The position numbers were made by a program, and so were the translations under genes. A DNA stretch of 64,000 nt from Thiohalospira sp051746205. GTDB lineage: Bacteria; Pseudomonadota; Gammaproteobacteria; Thiohalospirales; Thiohalospiraceae. The stretch is taken from contig JBNJEU010000005.1 of the NCBI GenBank assembly GCA_051746205.1, positions 1-64,000 on the forward strand, given 5' to 3'. Numbering within the stretch: the stretch's first letter is position 1; every line of letters starts with the position of its first letter. Of this stretch, positions 33,531 through 41,485 are shown piece after piece. Below the pieces are notes generated by a model. The model did no database searches. It had not been told where the DNA came from and worked only from the letters and a program-made list of their open reading frames with translations.

Positions 33531-35366
33531 ATGGTGAAGTGGCTGCGTTCGCTCTGGCTTCCCGCCACCCTGCTGATCCTGGCCGGTGGGTTCTGGGCGA
33601 GTCCCGATTTCAAAGGGGTCGCCGGCGGCATCGCCCTCTTCCTGTTCGGCATGCGCTCGCTGGAGGAAGGTTTCAGGACCTTCACCGGCGGGACCCTGGA
33701 GCAATTGTTGCGTCGTTCCACCGATCGGCTGTGGAAGAGCCTCGGTTTCGGACTGGTGGCGACGACCCTGATGCAGTCCAGCACGCTGGTCTCGCTGATC
33801 ACCATCGCCTTTGTCAGCTCCGGGATGATCACGCTGGCCGGCGGGATCGGGATCATCATGGGGGCGAACCTCGGCACCACCACCGGGGCGTGGCTCATCG
33901 CCGGCCTCGGTCTGCGGGTGGACATCGCCGCCTATGCCATGCCCTTTGTGGTCTTCGGGGTGGTGTTGCTGTTCCAGCGCACCGTTCACATGAAAGGGTT
34001 CGGCTATCTCTGCCTCGGCGTTGGCTTCCTCTTCCTCGGGATCCACTACATCAAGGAGGGGTTCGACGCCTTCTCCGGGGATCTCGACCTGGCCGCCTTC
34101 GCCATGACCGGGTTTGCCGGGGTGCTGGTCTATACCGCCGTGGGCCTGGTCGCCACGGTGATCACCCAGTCCAGCCATGCCACCCTGCTGCTGGTGATTA
34201 CCGCGCTGGCCAGCGGGCAGATCGGCTACGAGAATGCCCTGGCGGTGACCATCGGCGCCAATCTGGGCAGCACCACATCGGCGCTGCTGGGGGGGGTGAC
34301 TGCCAACCTTGGTGGCAAGCGGTTGGCCATTGCCCATGTGATCTTCAATGTCACGACGGCGGTGCTGACCATTGCGCTCATTGTCCCGATGGTCTGGATC
34401 GTGGAGGTGGTCAGCTCATCCATCGGCATCGCCCCCGGCGACTACATGCTTCAGCTGGCGGTCTTCCATACTCTCTTCAACCTCATGGGCGTTGTACTCA
34501 TGGCCCCCTTCGTCAGGCAGCTGGAGGGCCTGTTACTGAGCCATGTGACGATTTCCCGGGGGGATGTGGAAACGCCCCGGTATCTCTATCCAGAGGCGCT
34601 GGGGACACCGGACACGGCGGTCAGCGCGGTGCGCAGCGAGGTCGGCCGACTGTTCGAAAACGCCTACGGTCTCATCGCCCATGGTCTCGGCCTCCGCCGG
34701 GTGGTCATCGAATCGGAACAGTCTCTGAGTGACGCGGTGGCGAACACCCGCCGGATCATGCCGCTGGATGTGGACAACCTGTACGAGGCACGGGTGAAGT
34801 CGCTGCACAGCAGCATCGTCGCCTTCATCAGCGAGGCCCAGCGCCACAACCTTTCGGAAGGGGCCATCAACGAACTCTTCGCGTTGCGCCAGGCCAGCCA
34901 GGACGTGGTCGAGGCGGTCAAGGCGATGAAACACCTCCACAAGAATCTCCTGCGGTACGGGGTCTCGGGGGATCCGGCCATCCGCGACCGGTACGACGCC
35001 ATGCGATTGCAACTGGCGCGGCTCCTGCGAGAGATCCGTCAATTGCAATCGGAATCGCCCGAGGACGTCACCGGTCTGTCACTGGATGCCCTCAAGGTGG
35101 AACTGGAAAAATCGACTCACCGGCAGATGAACGCGATCGATGAGCAGATCCGCCGACGCCAGATCAGCCCCGAGGTTGCCACCTCGATGATGAACGACGA
35201 GGGCTACGCCCGCGCCATCGGGAAGCGACTGATCCGGGCGGCGCGCTCGCTGGTACCGCCGCGCGCCCAGGCGGAGCGGGATGCCGAGACACAGCTCAGT
35301 CTGGATGACGACGCCATTGCCGAACTGGTGGAAGAGGAATCGTCGGGGGGGGAGAGCAAGCGATGA
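33531..35366 (+). CDS. Na/Pi cotransporter family protein with PhoU-like C-terminal domain
   Basis: This 611-residue inner-membrane protein has two inverted repeats of the Na/Pi-cotransporter fold, each marked by a QSS motif (LMQSSTLVSL and ITQSSHATLLL) and GANLGTTT/GANLGSTT. A cytoplasmic PhoU-like helical domain follows (about 370-560). It probably imports phosphate with sodium, or regulates such uptake. ATG 33531 follows GGGAAGACGA. The C-terminus is acidic, and the next gene starts in an ATGA overlap. The operon position after a phospholipase suggests phosphate recovery, but that is inference. Confidence 0.92.
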   Translation: MVKWLRSLWLPATLLILAGGFWASPDFKGVAGGIALFLFGMRSLEEGFRTFTGGTLEQLLRRSTDRLWKSLGFGLVATTLMQSSTLVSLITIAFVSSGMITLAGGIGIIMGANLGTTTGAWLIAGLGLRVDIAAYAMPFVVFGVVLLFQRTVHMKGFGYLCLGVGFLFLGIHYIKEGFDAFSGDLDLAAFAMTGFAGVLVYTAVGLVATVITQSSHATLLLVITALASGQIGYENALAVTIGANLGSTTSALLGGVTANLGGKRLAIAHVIFNVTTAVLTIALIVPMVWIVEVVSSSIGIAPGDYMLQLAVFHTLFNLMGVVLMAPFVRQLEGLLLSHVTISRGDVETPRYLYPEALGTPDTAVSAVRSEVGRLFENAYGLIAHGLGLRRVVIESEQSLSDAVANTRRIMPLDVDNLYEARVKSLHSSIVAFISEAQRHNLSEGAINELFALRQASQDVVEAVKAMKHLHKNLLRYGVSGDPAIRDRYDAMRLQLARLLREIRQLQSESPEDVTGLSLDALKVELEKSTHRQMNAIDEQIRRRQISPEVATSMMNDEGYARAIGKRLIRAARSLVPPRAQAERDAETQLSLDDDAIAELVEEESSGGESKR

Positions 35367-35641
35367 AAACCCGTACCTTGCTGGAACGCCTGGCCACGTT
35401 GCTCGGTTCTGACAGTCCGGCCCTGTGGCGGGAACGCCGGGCCATCCTGGAGGTGTTGGGCCGGCTTCGGGCCAAGGAGCGCAAGTTCCAGCGCCAGCTA
35501 GCCGAAAGCAGTGACGACGAGGAACGCGAGGCACTGCAAGGACGGCTGCGGGTGGTCCATGCCCAGCGGCGCAAGGGGGTCGAGCGGCTGCTCGAAATCC
35601 GCCGATACCGTCGGGAAAAAGGGGGCCGATCCCGGCTCTAG
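35363..35641 (+). CDS. Small basic coiled-coil protein, function unknown
   Basis: This 92-residue, highly charged protein is rich in Arg, Glu and Leu and is predicted to be mostly helical (about residues 20-85). There is no membrane segment or recognised domain. It starts in an ATGA overlap with the Na/Pi transporter gene, so it is probably co-translated and may bind the transporter's cytoplasmic domain. Its TAG stop is shared, within the palindrome CTAG, with the stop of the convergent msrQ. Confidence 0.7.
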   Translation: MKTRTLLERLATLLGSDSPALWRERRAILEVLGRLRAKERKFQRQLAESSDDEEREALQGRLRVVHAQRRKGVERLLEIRRYRREKGGRSRL

Positions 35642-36234
35642 CGACGATCCATGAGGGCACTTCCGATCCGGAAGCCCAGCAGCACTCCGAACACGACCGC
35701 GTAGTACGTGAATTCCCGATAATCGGCCCGGATCTGCATCCAGTAATGGAGCAGACCGAGGGCGAGGGCGGGGTAGATGAGCCGGTGCAACCACTGCCAG
35801 GTTTGCCGCTTCATGCGCCGTTTCACCATCGCGGGCGAGGTCAGCGCCAGCGGGAGCAGCAACAGCAGTGCCGCCAGTCCCGTGGCGAGGTAGGGGAGGT
35901 CCAGCACTTCCTTCCAGGCCCACCCCCACGCCCATCCCTGTATCACTCCGAGCCAGATCAGGGCGTGGCCGAGCAGCCAGGCCCAGGCCCAGAGTCCCAG
36001 CCGGCGTCGCACCGCCATGAATCCCGACCAGCGGGTCAACCGGAAGGCGGGGCCCAGGGACAGGGTCGCGAGGAGCAGGAACAGGCCGGTGGTTCCGGCG
36101 AAGTGCATCGCCGTCTCTTCCGGAATGATCCCGAGCGCGCCCCGGCGCCACGCCCACGCCAGCCAGAGGGCGGGCACCACCCCGGCGGCGGTGATCAGCA
36201 GGCGGAGGGCGATGACGAGCCGGGGGTGGCGCAT
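35638..36234 (-). CDS. msrQ: Heme-binding membrane subunit MsrQ
   Basis: This 198-residue, six-helix ferric-reductase-like b-type cytochrome (YedZ) passes electrons from the quinone pool to the periplasmic methionine-sulfoxide reductase MsrP. Histidines in membrane helices are visible (MHFAGTTG, GHALIWLG, LHRLIYP, LLHYWMQIR), consistent with heme ligation. It begins one base from the msrP stop, so the two are co-translated. Family motifs and length are standard. Confidence 0.93.
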   Translation of the reverse strand: MRHPRLVIALRLLITAAGVVPALWLAWAWRRGALGIIPEETAMHFAGTTGLFLLLATLSLGPAFRLTRWSGFMAVRRRLGLWAWAWLLGHALIWLGVIQGWAWGWAWKEVLDLPYLATGLAALLLLLPLALTSPAMVKRRMKRQTWQWLHRLIYPALALGLLHYWMQIRADYREFTYYAVVFGVLLGFRIGSALMDRR

Positions 36235-37193
36235 CAGAAGTGCTTCGTCAGATCCATGTCCGAGTAGAGGTGGGCGACCTCTTCGCCGTAGCCGTTGAAC
36301 ATTTCCGTCTCCCGCTTGCCCGATTCACCGATGCGTCGCTCCCGCGCCTGGTTCCAGCGCGGGTGGGAGACCTCCGGATTGACGTTGGCGTAGAAGCCGT
36401 ACTCGTTCGGCGCGGCCTCCTCCCAGGTGGTGGTCGGCCTGTCCTCCTGGAGATGGATCCGGACGATGGACTTGATGCTCTTGAAGCCGTACTTCCACGG
36501 GACCACCAGCCGCAGCGGCGCGCCGTTCTGGTTCGGCAGTTCCCGGCCGTAGAGACCGACGGCGAGGAGGGTCAGCGGGTGCATGGCCTCGTCCATGCGC
36601 AGCGCCTCGCGGTACGGCCAGTCGAGGATGTCGCGCCGCTGACCGCGCATCTGTTCCGGGTCGTGCAGGGTCTCGAAGACCACGTATTTCGCCCGCGAGG
36701 TCGGCCCGTGGCGCTTCAGCAGCGCGCCCAGCTCGAAGCCGTTCCACGGGATGACCATGGACCACGCCTCCACGCAGCGCAGCCGGTAGATCCGCTCCTC
36801 CAGGGTCTGCGGACGAACGATGTCCTCGAAGGCGAAAGTGCCCGGTTTCTCCACCTCGCCGTCGATGGTGACCGACCAGGGGTCGGTGTCGAGCTGGTGG
36901 GCCCAGTCGGCCGGGTCGCGCTTGCGGGTGCCGAATTCGTAGAAGTTGTTGTAGCCGGTGACGGCGTCGTGATCGGTGAGCGCTTCGTCGGTGGTGTGGG
37001 GACCGGTCCCGGCGGCCTCCAGCGACTCCTCGAGCCAGTCCGCGCGGGCCGGGATGCCGTATCCGGCGAGTCCTCCGCCGAGCGCCGCCCCGAGGAGCAG
37101 ACCGCTGCTCTGGCGCAGGAATCGGCGGCGATCCCGGTACACGGATTCGGGGGTGATGGGGCCGGGAGGGAGGGGATACCGGTAGCGCGTCAT
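36234..37193 (-). CDS. msrP: Periplasmic methionine-sulfoxide reductase catalytic subunit MsrP
   Basis: This 319-residue molybdopterin enzyme (YedY) repairs oxidised methionine in periplasmic proteins. A twin-arginine signal is clear (RDRRRFLRQSSG, followed by a hydrophobic segment, about residues 20-50). The molybdenum-ligand cysteine lies in YRLRCVEAWSMVIPW (about residue 140). ATG 37193 starts MTRYRYPLPP. It is followed directly by msrQ. Upstream is an FNR/ANR-like box (37250-37263). Confidence 0.95.
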   Translation of the reverse strand: MTRYRYPLPPGPITPESVYRDRRRFLRQSSGLLLGAALGGGLAGYGIPARADWLEESLEAAGTGPHTTDEALTDHDAVTGYNNFYEFGTRKRDPADWAHQLDTDPWSVTIDGEVEKPGTFAFEDIVRPQTLEERIYRLRCVEAWSMVIPWNGFELGALLKRHGPTSRAKYVVFETLHDPEQMRGQRRDILDWPYREALRMDEAMHPLTLLAVGLYGRELPNQNGAPLRLVVPWKYGFKSIKSIVRIHLQEDRPTTTWEEAAPNEYGFYANVNPEVSHPRWNQARERRIGESGKRETEMFNGYGEEVAHLYSDMDLTKHF

Positions 37194-37249
37194 TGGGCTC
37201 TCGCTTGCTGCGTGGCCCCGATACTGGATGGGTCCAGAGGGGGCGTAGA

Positions 37250-37263
37250 TTGATCCGGATCAT
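37250..37263. promoter_or_regulatory. FNR/ANR-type box upstream of msrPQ
   Basis: TTGATCCGGATCAT matches the FNR consensus TTGAT-N4-ATCAA at 9 of 10 positions and contains the 12-bp perfect palindrome TGATCCGGATCA. It is centred about 63 bp upstream of the msrP start. A poor -10 (CAGTAT, 37226-37221, minus strand) would place it close to -41.5, the class II activator position. Control by oxygen would make sense for a periplasmic repair system, but is inferred. Confidence 0.5.
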
Positions 37264-37312
37264 GGGCTCAAGGGTCAGTCCCGGCATGGGGTGGTTCCGC
37301 TTGCCGAGTTTG

Positions 37313-37325
37313 TAGACCCAGTCTA
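37313..37325. promoter_or_regulatory. Small dyad TAGAC-N3-GTCTA
   Basis: A perfect 5-bp inverted repeat with a 3-bp spacer (TAGACCCAGTCTA) lies in the gap between msrP and amrA. It could be an operator for an upstream msrPQ promoter. No regulator can be named. Confidence 0.3.
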
Positions 37326-37499
37326 GCTTGGATTGAGAATAAATACAGAGGCCCCGGTTACTGAATCGATGAAGACTGATGGTATTCCGACAACCCTTGG
37401 GGAGAACAACATGCGATGCACGACGTTCCGTATGTCGCCATGACCCGCCGAGGCCGTGGCGTTCGGGAGAGCCCGGATTCGTTTTCCGACGTCGCGCGA
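37326..37499. other. Non-coding remainder of the msrP-amrA gap
   Basis: This stretch contains an AT-rich spot (AATAAATA, near 37343) and, on the plus strand, a Shine-Dalgarno-like GGGGAGAA ahead of a 10-codon frame (37411-37443). I see no recognised gene, terminator or RNA. Confidence 0.4.
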
Positions 37500-38105
37500 T
37501 CAGTCGGGCGATTCGAAAACCGGACCGCCCACCGTGTGGCTGGTATAGCGCTCCAGGCGCGCCCGTTCCAGCGGGAAATCCGGTGGCAGACCGGCCTTCC
37601 GGCGCAACTGGCGCAGAAACTCCGCCGGGTCCGGCAGGCTCTCCCAGACCGCCGGCAGGAAGGTGCCCCGGTGGCCGTCGGCCTCGAGCACCAGGCCGTC
37701 CTCGCCGGGGCGGAGCTTCGACAGCAGATCCGCCTCCGAGGCGAAGGCCAGCGGTTCCGGCGGCGTCAGCACGGCCACCGAGACATCGAGCCCCTCGAGT
37801 TCATCCGGCGTGACCGGCGGAAAGCGCGGGTCCCGGGCGGCGGCCGCGGCGGCGTTGTGAATCACATCGGCCGCGAGCGGCCGCACCGCCTCCAGTGAAC
37901 CGATGCAGCCCCGCAGTCCGTCCGCCGCTTCCCCGGCTTGTCGCTGTTTCAGGGTGACGAAGCTCGCCCCGGGGCGAGCGAGTTCGTCCGGCTCCCGAGG
38001 GGGTTCCGGCAGCGGCTCGGCGCGAGCGGTGGCGATCACACCGGCCCGTGCCAGTGCGAGCAGCGCTTCGCGGGCGGCCGGGGAAGGGCCTTCGGACGCG
38101 TTCAT
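37500..38105 (-). CDS. amrA: AmmeMemoRadiSam system protein A (AMMECR1 family)
   Basis: This 201-residue protein of the AMMECR1 family has the conserved LRGCIGSLE motif (about residues 64-72) and the later HRGTFLPAVWESLPDP segment. The family occurs in all domains; the bacterial and archaeal members travel with MEMO1-like and radical SAM partners, as here. The biochemical role of the set is still unclear to me. ATG 38105 overlaps the amrB stop (ATGA), so amrB and amrA are translationally coupled. A much longer frame through 38414 is only the shadow of amrB. Confidence 0.92.
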   Translation of the reverse strand: MNASEGPSPAAREALLALARAGVIATARAEPLPEPPREPDELARPGASFVTLKQRQAGEAADGLRGCIGSLEAVRPLAADVIHNAAAAAARDPRFPPVTPDELEGLDVSVAVLTPPEPLAFASEADLLSKLRPGEDGLVLEADGHRGTFLPAVWESLPDPAEFLRQLRRKAGLPPDFPLERARLERYTSHTVGGPVFESPD

Positions 38106-38917
38106 GCCGCCACCTCGGAGGTGCCCGGTTCGATGAAGGCGTAGGCCCCGTAGCCGACCACCTGTTCCGGGCTCCCGGCGGTGTCCGCCGAGGTGCGCCG
38201 ATCCAGGGTCTTCGCGACCAGGCCGCGTCGACGGGCCACGGTCAGCAGGCCGTTGAGGGGGGTGCGGCCACAGGCGTTGTCGAAGCCGATGGCGTCGGGG
38301 CGCAGCTCCTCGATGGCGCGGGAGGTCGCGCCGTCCAGTTGCCGGGCGGTGGACTCGTCGTGGAAGTGCGAGAGGTCGGAACTGATCACCACCAGCGTCT
38401 CCGGTCCGCCCCACAGGCGGTCGAGGACCTCGGCCACCTCGTCCGGTTCGGCCTCGCCGACCACCAGCGGCACGATCCGGAACTCGCCGAGGACGCGCTG
38501 GAGGAACGGCAACTGGACTTCGAGACTGTGTTCCCGGGCGTGGGCGACGGCCAGGTTGCCCACCTGGGGCAGGTCGGCGATGGCGGCGATGCCGTCGGTG
38601 TCCACGGGGATGTCGCCCAGCGGCGTGCGCAGGGCGTCGACATCCGGCAGCGCGAGGCCGCGGAAGGGGACGCGGTGCGCCGGCCCCAGCAGTATGACCC
38701 GGCGGATCGATTCGCGCCGGGGGGCCACGGCGCGGTAGACGCTGGCGGCCACCGGGCCGGAATAGGGGTAACCGGCGTGCGGGGCGACGATGGCCTTGGG
38801 TGCCGGGCCTTCGCCGGGCGCCGCCGCGGCCAGATAGTCGTCCACCATCCGGCCGAGGGTGCCGGCGTCGGCGGGGTAGAACATGCCCGCCACGGCGGGC
38901 TGGCGGATCGCGGTCAC
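38102..38917 (-). CDS. amrB: AmmeMemoRadiSam system protein B (MEMO1 family)
   Basis: This 271-residue protein related to extradiol dioxygenases carries the MEMO1 motifs PHAGYPYSG (about residues 41-49), EHSLEVQLPFL and SSDLSHF, giving the expected His/Asp/Cys metal-binding pocket. The enzyme activity is not established from sequence. I chose GTG 38917 because GGAG lies 7 nt upstream and homologues start with the RQPAVAGMFYP segment; the longer frame to 38998 is not supported. It is divergent from amrS, with the inverted-repeat element between them. Confidence 0.92.
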   Translation of the reverse strand: MTAIRQPAVAGMFYPADAGTLGRMVDDYLAAAAPGEGPAPKAIVAPHAGYPYSGPVAASVYRAVAPRRESIRRVILLGPAHRVPFRGLALPDVDALRTPLGDIPVDTDGIAAIADLPQVGNLAVAHAREHSLEVQLPFLQRVLGEFRIVPLVVGEAEPDEVAEVLDRLWGGPETLVVISSDLSHFHDESTARQLDGATSRAIEELRPDAIGFDNACGRTPLNGLLTVARRRGLVAKTLDRRTSADTAGSPEQVVGYGAYAFIEPGTSEVAA

Positions 38918-39002
38918 TGTCGTGCTCCCGGACCCCGACGGGATCCCATGACGGTCTGAATGATCTATACCTCCAATGTAGGATCGAACATGCGACATTC
39001 CA

Positions 39003-39183
39003 AGCCGTTCGAGCCCGGGTGGGTGCGGCGGCGCGGGGGATCGGGTGGGAGGCTCGATCCGGGGGCGTCAGCGGCCATGGATGGCCGCTGTCGAGCTTAC
39101 ATGGATGTATTCATGGCGTCCCCCGGGTCGACGCCCCCCACCCGATCCCCCGCGCCGCCGCACCCACCCGGGCTCGAACGGCT
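39003..39183. repeat. 181-bp element with 47-bp perfect inverted arms
   Basis: The left arm (39003-39049) and right arm (39137-39183) are exact reverse complements over 47 bp. Imperfect pairing (GGCTCGATCCGGGGG against its counterpart) continues about 15 bp further in. The 87-bp core contains the hairpin AGCGGCCAT-GG-ATGGCCGCT (39070-39089) and the related TACAT-GG-ATGTA (39098-39109). No reading frame is evident. As RNA or single-stranded DNA it would form a very stable cruciform. It lies 22 bp upstream of amrS. I recall similar ATGGAT-containing intergenic repeats in other Gammaproteobacteria, so it may be a dispersed or MITE-like element. Confidence 0.9.
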
Positions 39184-39205
39184 GAACAGACCTCGGAGGA
39201 TGCTG

Positions 39206-40339
39206 ATGACCGACCAGCCCATTCGAACGCCCGGCGAGAGTGACCGGCCCGACATCGTGCCGACGCAGTACTGGCATGTGCTCGACGACGGTCGAGTGCA
39301 GTGCGATCTCTGTCCACGCTTCTGCAAGTTGAAGGAGGGGCAGCGCGGCCTCTGCTTCGTGCGCGGCAACGATGGTGGTCAGGTGGTGCTGGCCACCTAC
39401 GGTCGATCCAGCGGCTTCTGCATCGACCCCATCGAGAAGAAGCCGCTGAATCACTTTCTGCCCGGGTCGCCGGTGCTGTCGTTCGGGACCGCCGGCTGCA
39501 ATCTGGCCTGCAAGTACTGCCAGAACTGGGACATGACCAAGGCGCGTGAGACCGATATCCTGGCCGACTACGCCTCGCCGGAAACGGTGGCACGCACCGC
39601 CGAGGCGTATGGTTGTCGGAGCATCGCCTACACTTACAACGACCCGATCATCTTCCACGAGTACGCCATCGACATCGCGAAGGCGTGCCGGGAGCGTGGC
39701 ATCCGCTCGGTGGCGGTGACCTCCGGCTACGTCTCTCCGGAACCTCGGGCCGAGTTCTATCGGTACATGGACGCCGCCAACATCGACCTGAAGGCGTTCA
39801 GCGAAGAGTTCTATCGCACGCTCACCGGCGGCGAGCTGCAGCCGGTTCTCGATACCATCCGCTATATTTATCACGAGACCGATGTCTGGCTGGAGCTGAC
39901 GACCCTGGTCATCCCCGGTCACAACGACAGCGCCGACGAGATCGCCGAACTCAGCGCCTGGGTGCGTGATGAACTGGGTCCCGAGGTGCCGCTGCACTTT
40001 ACCGCCTTCCATCCCGACTGGAAGATGACCGATACACCGCCGACGCCGCTGGCGACCCTGCGCGACGCTCGCGCCATTGCCCGGGAAGCGGGGTTGCACC
40101 ATGTCTATCTCGGCAACGTGCTCGAACCGGAGGGCGGGGTGACGCGGTGCCACGCCTGTGGTGCCGAGGTCATCCGGCGCGACGGCTATACCCTGACCCA
40201 CTGGGGGCTGGAGAGCGGTGGTCGTTGTGCCCAGTGCGGGGCGGTGGTGTCCGGGGTGTTCGAGGCGGAGCCCGGCGACTGGGGGAGTCGGCGGCAACCT
40301 GTGCGCCTCGCCTCGGAAAAAGGGGACAGTCCCGTTTAA
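39206..40339 (+). CDS. amrS: AmmeMemoRadiSam system radical SAM enzyme
   Basis: This 377-residue radical SAM enzyme, once annotated as a PflA-like activase, has the iron-sulfur motif CNLACKYC (CxxxCxxC, about residue 97). Extra cysteines lie at the N-terminus (CDLCPRFC, GLCF) and in a C-terminal knuckle (CHACG ... CAQCG). It is the third member of the AmmeMemoRadiSam set with the two divergent genes to its left. ATG 39206 is chosen because CGGAGGA lies 5 nt upstream. The substrate is unknown. Its TAA stop lies in TTAA shared with the convergent dapE stop. Confidence 0.93.
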   Translation: MTDQPIRTPGESDRPDIVPTQYWHVLDDGRVQCDLCPRFCKLKEGQRGLCFVRGNDGGQVVLATYGRSSGFCIDPIEKKPLNHFLPGSPVLSFGTAGCNLACKYCQNWDMTKARETDILADYASPETVARTAEAYGCRSIAYTYNDPIIFHEYAIDIAKACRERGIRSVAVTSGYVSPEPRAEFYRYMDAANIDLKAFSEEFYRTLTGGELQPVLDTIRYIYHETDVWLELTTLVIPGHNDSADEIAELSAWVRDELGPEVPLHFTAFHPDWKMTDTPPTPLATLRDARAIAREAGLHHVYLGNVLEPEGGVTRCHACGAEVIRRDGYTLTHWGLESGGRCAQCGAVVSGVFEAEPGDWGSRRQPVRLASEKGDSPV

Positions 40340-41481
40340 CCGAGAAGCCGCCGCAGCAGGGCCTGATGGACGAGATGGAGCTGGTCAAGGTGGGCCGCCT
40401 CGACCCGCTCGTCCACCTGGTGGATGGTGGCGTTGAGCGGACCCAGCTCGACCACCTGCGCCCCGGTCGGGGCGATGAAGCGCCCGTCCGAGGTGCCGCC
40501 GGAGGTCGACAGCGCCGGTTCGCGGCCCAGCACCTCGGCCACCGCCGCCCGCACGCCGTCGACCAGTGTCCCCGGCTCGGTGACGAAGGCCTCTCCCGAG
40601 AGCACCCATTCCAGCTCGTAGTCGAGCCCGTGGCGTTCGAGGATCGCCTCCACCCGCGCCTTCAGCCCCTCCGCCGTCGACGCCGTGCCGAAGCGGAAGT
40701 TGAACATCACCTCCAGGGTGCCGGGGATGATGTTGGTCGCCCCGGTGCCGGCGCTGATGTTGGCGATCTGGAAGCCGGTGGGCGGGAAGAAGTCGTCGCC
40801 CCGGTCCCACTCGGTGGCGGCCAGCTCCGCCAGCGCCGGCGCGGCCCGGTGGACCGGATTGTCGGCCAGATGGGGGTAGGCGACATGGCCCTGGCGCCCC
40901 TTCACGGTCAGATACCCGCTCAGGGAGCCGCGCCGGCCGTTCTTCACGGCGTCGGCCAGTTGCTCGGCGGAGGAGGGCTCGCCCACCAGACACCAGTCGA
41001 TGGTCTCACCGCGCGCCACCAGGGTGTCGATTACCCGTTTGGTGCCGTTGACCGCCGGCCCTTCCTCGTCGCTGGTGAGCAGGAAGCCGATGCGCCCCCG
41101 GGGGCTGGTGCCGCCGGCGAGATAGGCCTCGACGGCGGTGACCATGGCCGCCACCGAGCCCTTCATGTCGGCGGCGCCGCGCCCGCGCAGCAGGCCGTCG
41201 GCATCGATGGTCGGTACGAACGGCGGCGTCGACCACGCCGACTCCGGCCCGGTCGGCACCACGTCGACGTGGCCGGCAAAGACCAGCAGCGGGCCGCTGT
41301 CGCCGTACACCGCCCAGAGGTTGTCCACCTCCTCGAACGGCATCGATTCGACGGTGAAGCCGACGGCGGCCAGCCGCTCGCCGATGAGCGCCAGACAGCC
41401 GGCATCGTCCGGGGTCACCGAGCGCCGGCCGATGAGGTCGCGGGCCAGCGCCAGGGTGGCCGATTCGCCGTTCGCCGCCAC
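40336..41481 (-). CDS. dapE: Succinyl-diaminopimelate desuccinylase
   Basis: This cytoplasmic dinuclear zinc hydrolase of 381 residues releases succinate from N-succinyl-L,L-diaminopimelate in lysine and peptidoglycan synthesis. Metal and catalytic residues are visible in FAGHVDVVP, RGAADMKG, TSDEEGPA and the C-terminal NATIHQVDE. GTG 41481 is taken as the start, with GGAG 7 nt upstream. It follows dapD by 4 bp and is the last of the dapC-dapD-dapE run. The stop overlaps amrS by 4 bp. Confidence 0.96.
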   Translation of the reverse strand: MAANGESATLALARDLIGRRSVTPDDAGCLALIGERLAAVGFTVESMPFEEVDNLWAVYGDSGPLLVFAGHVDVVPTGPESAWSTPPFVPTIDADGLLRGRGAADMKGSVAAMVTAVEAYLAGGTSPRGRIGFLLTSDEEGPAVNGTKRVIDTLVARGETIDWCLVGEPSSAEQLADAVKNGRRGSLSGYLTVKGRQGHVAYPHLADNPVHRAAPALAELAATEWDRGDDFFPPTGFQIANISAGTGATNIIPGTLEVMFNFRFGTASTAEGLKARVEAILERHGLDYELEWVLSGEAFVTEPGTLVDGVRAAVAEVLGREPALSTSGGTSDGRFIAPTGAQVVELGPLNATIHQVDERVEAAHLDQLHLVHQALLRRLLG

Positions 41482-41485
41482 CTCC

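Noticed and set aside
37411..37443. Ten-codon frame after a good Shine-Dalgarno in the msrP-amrA gap
   Set aside because: It could be a leader peptide but no gene follows on the plus strand and there is no attenuator structure; too short to support.
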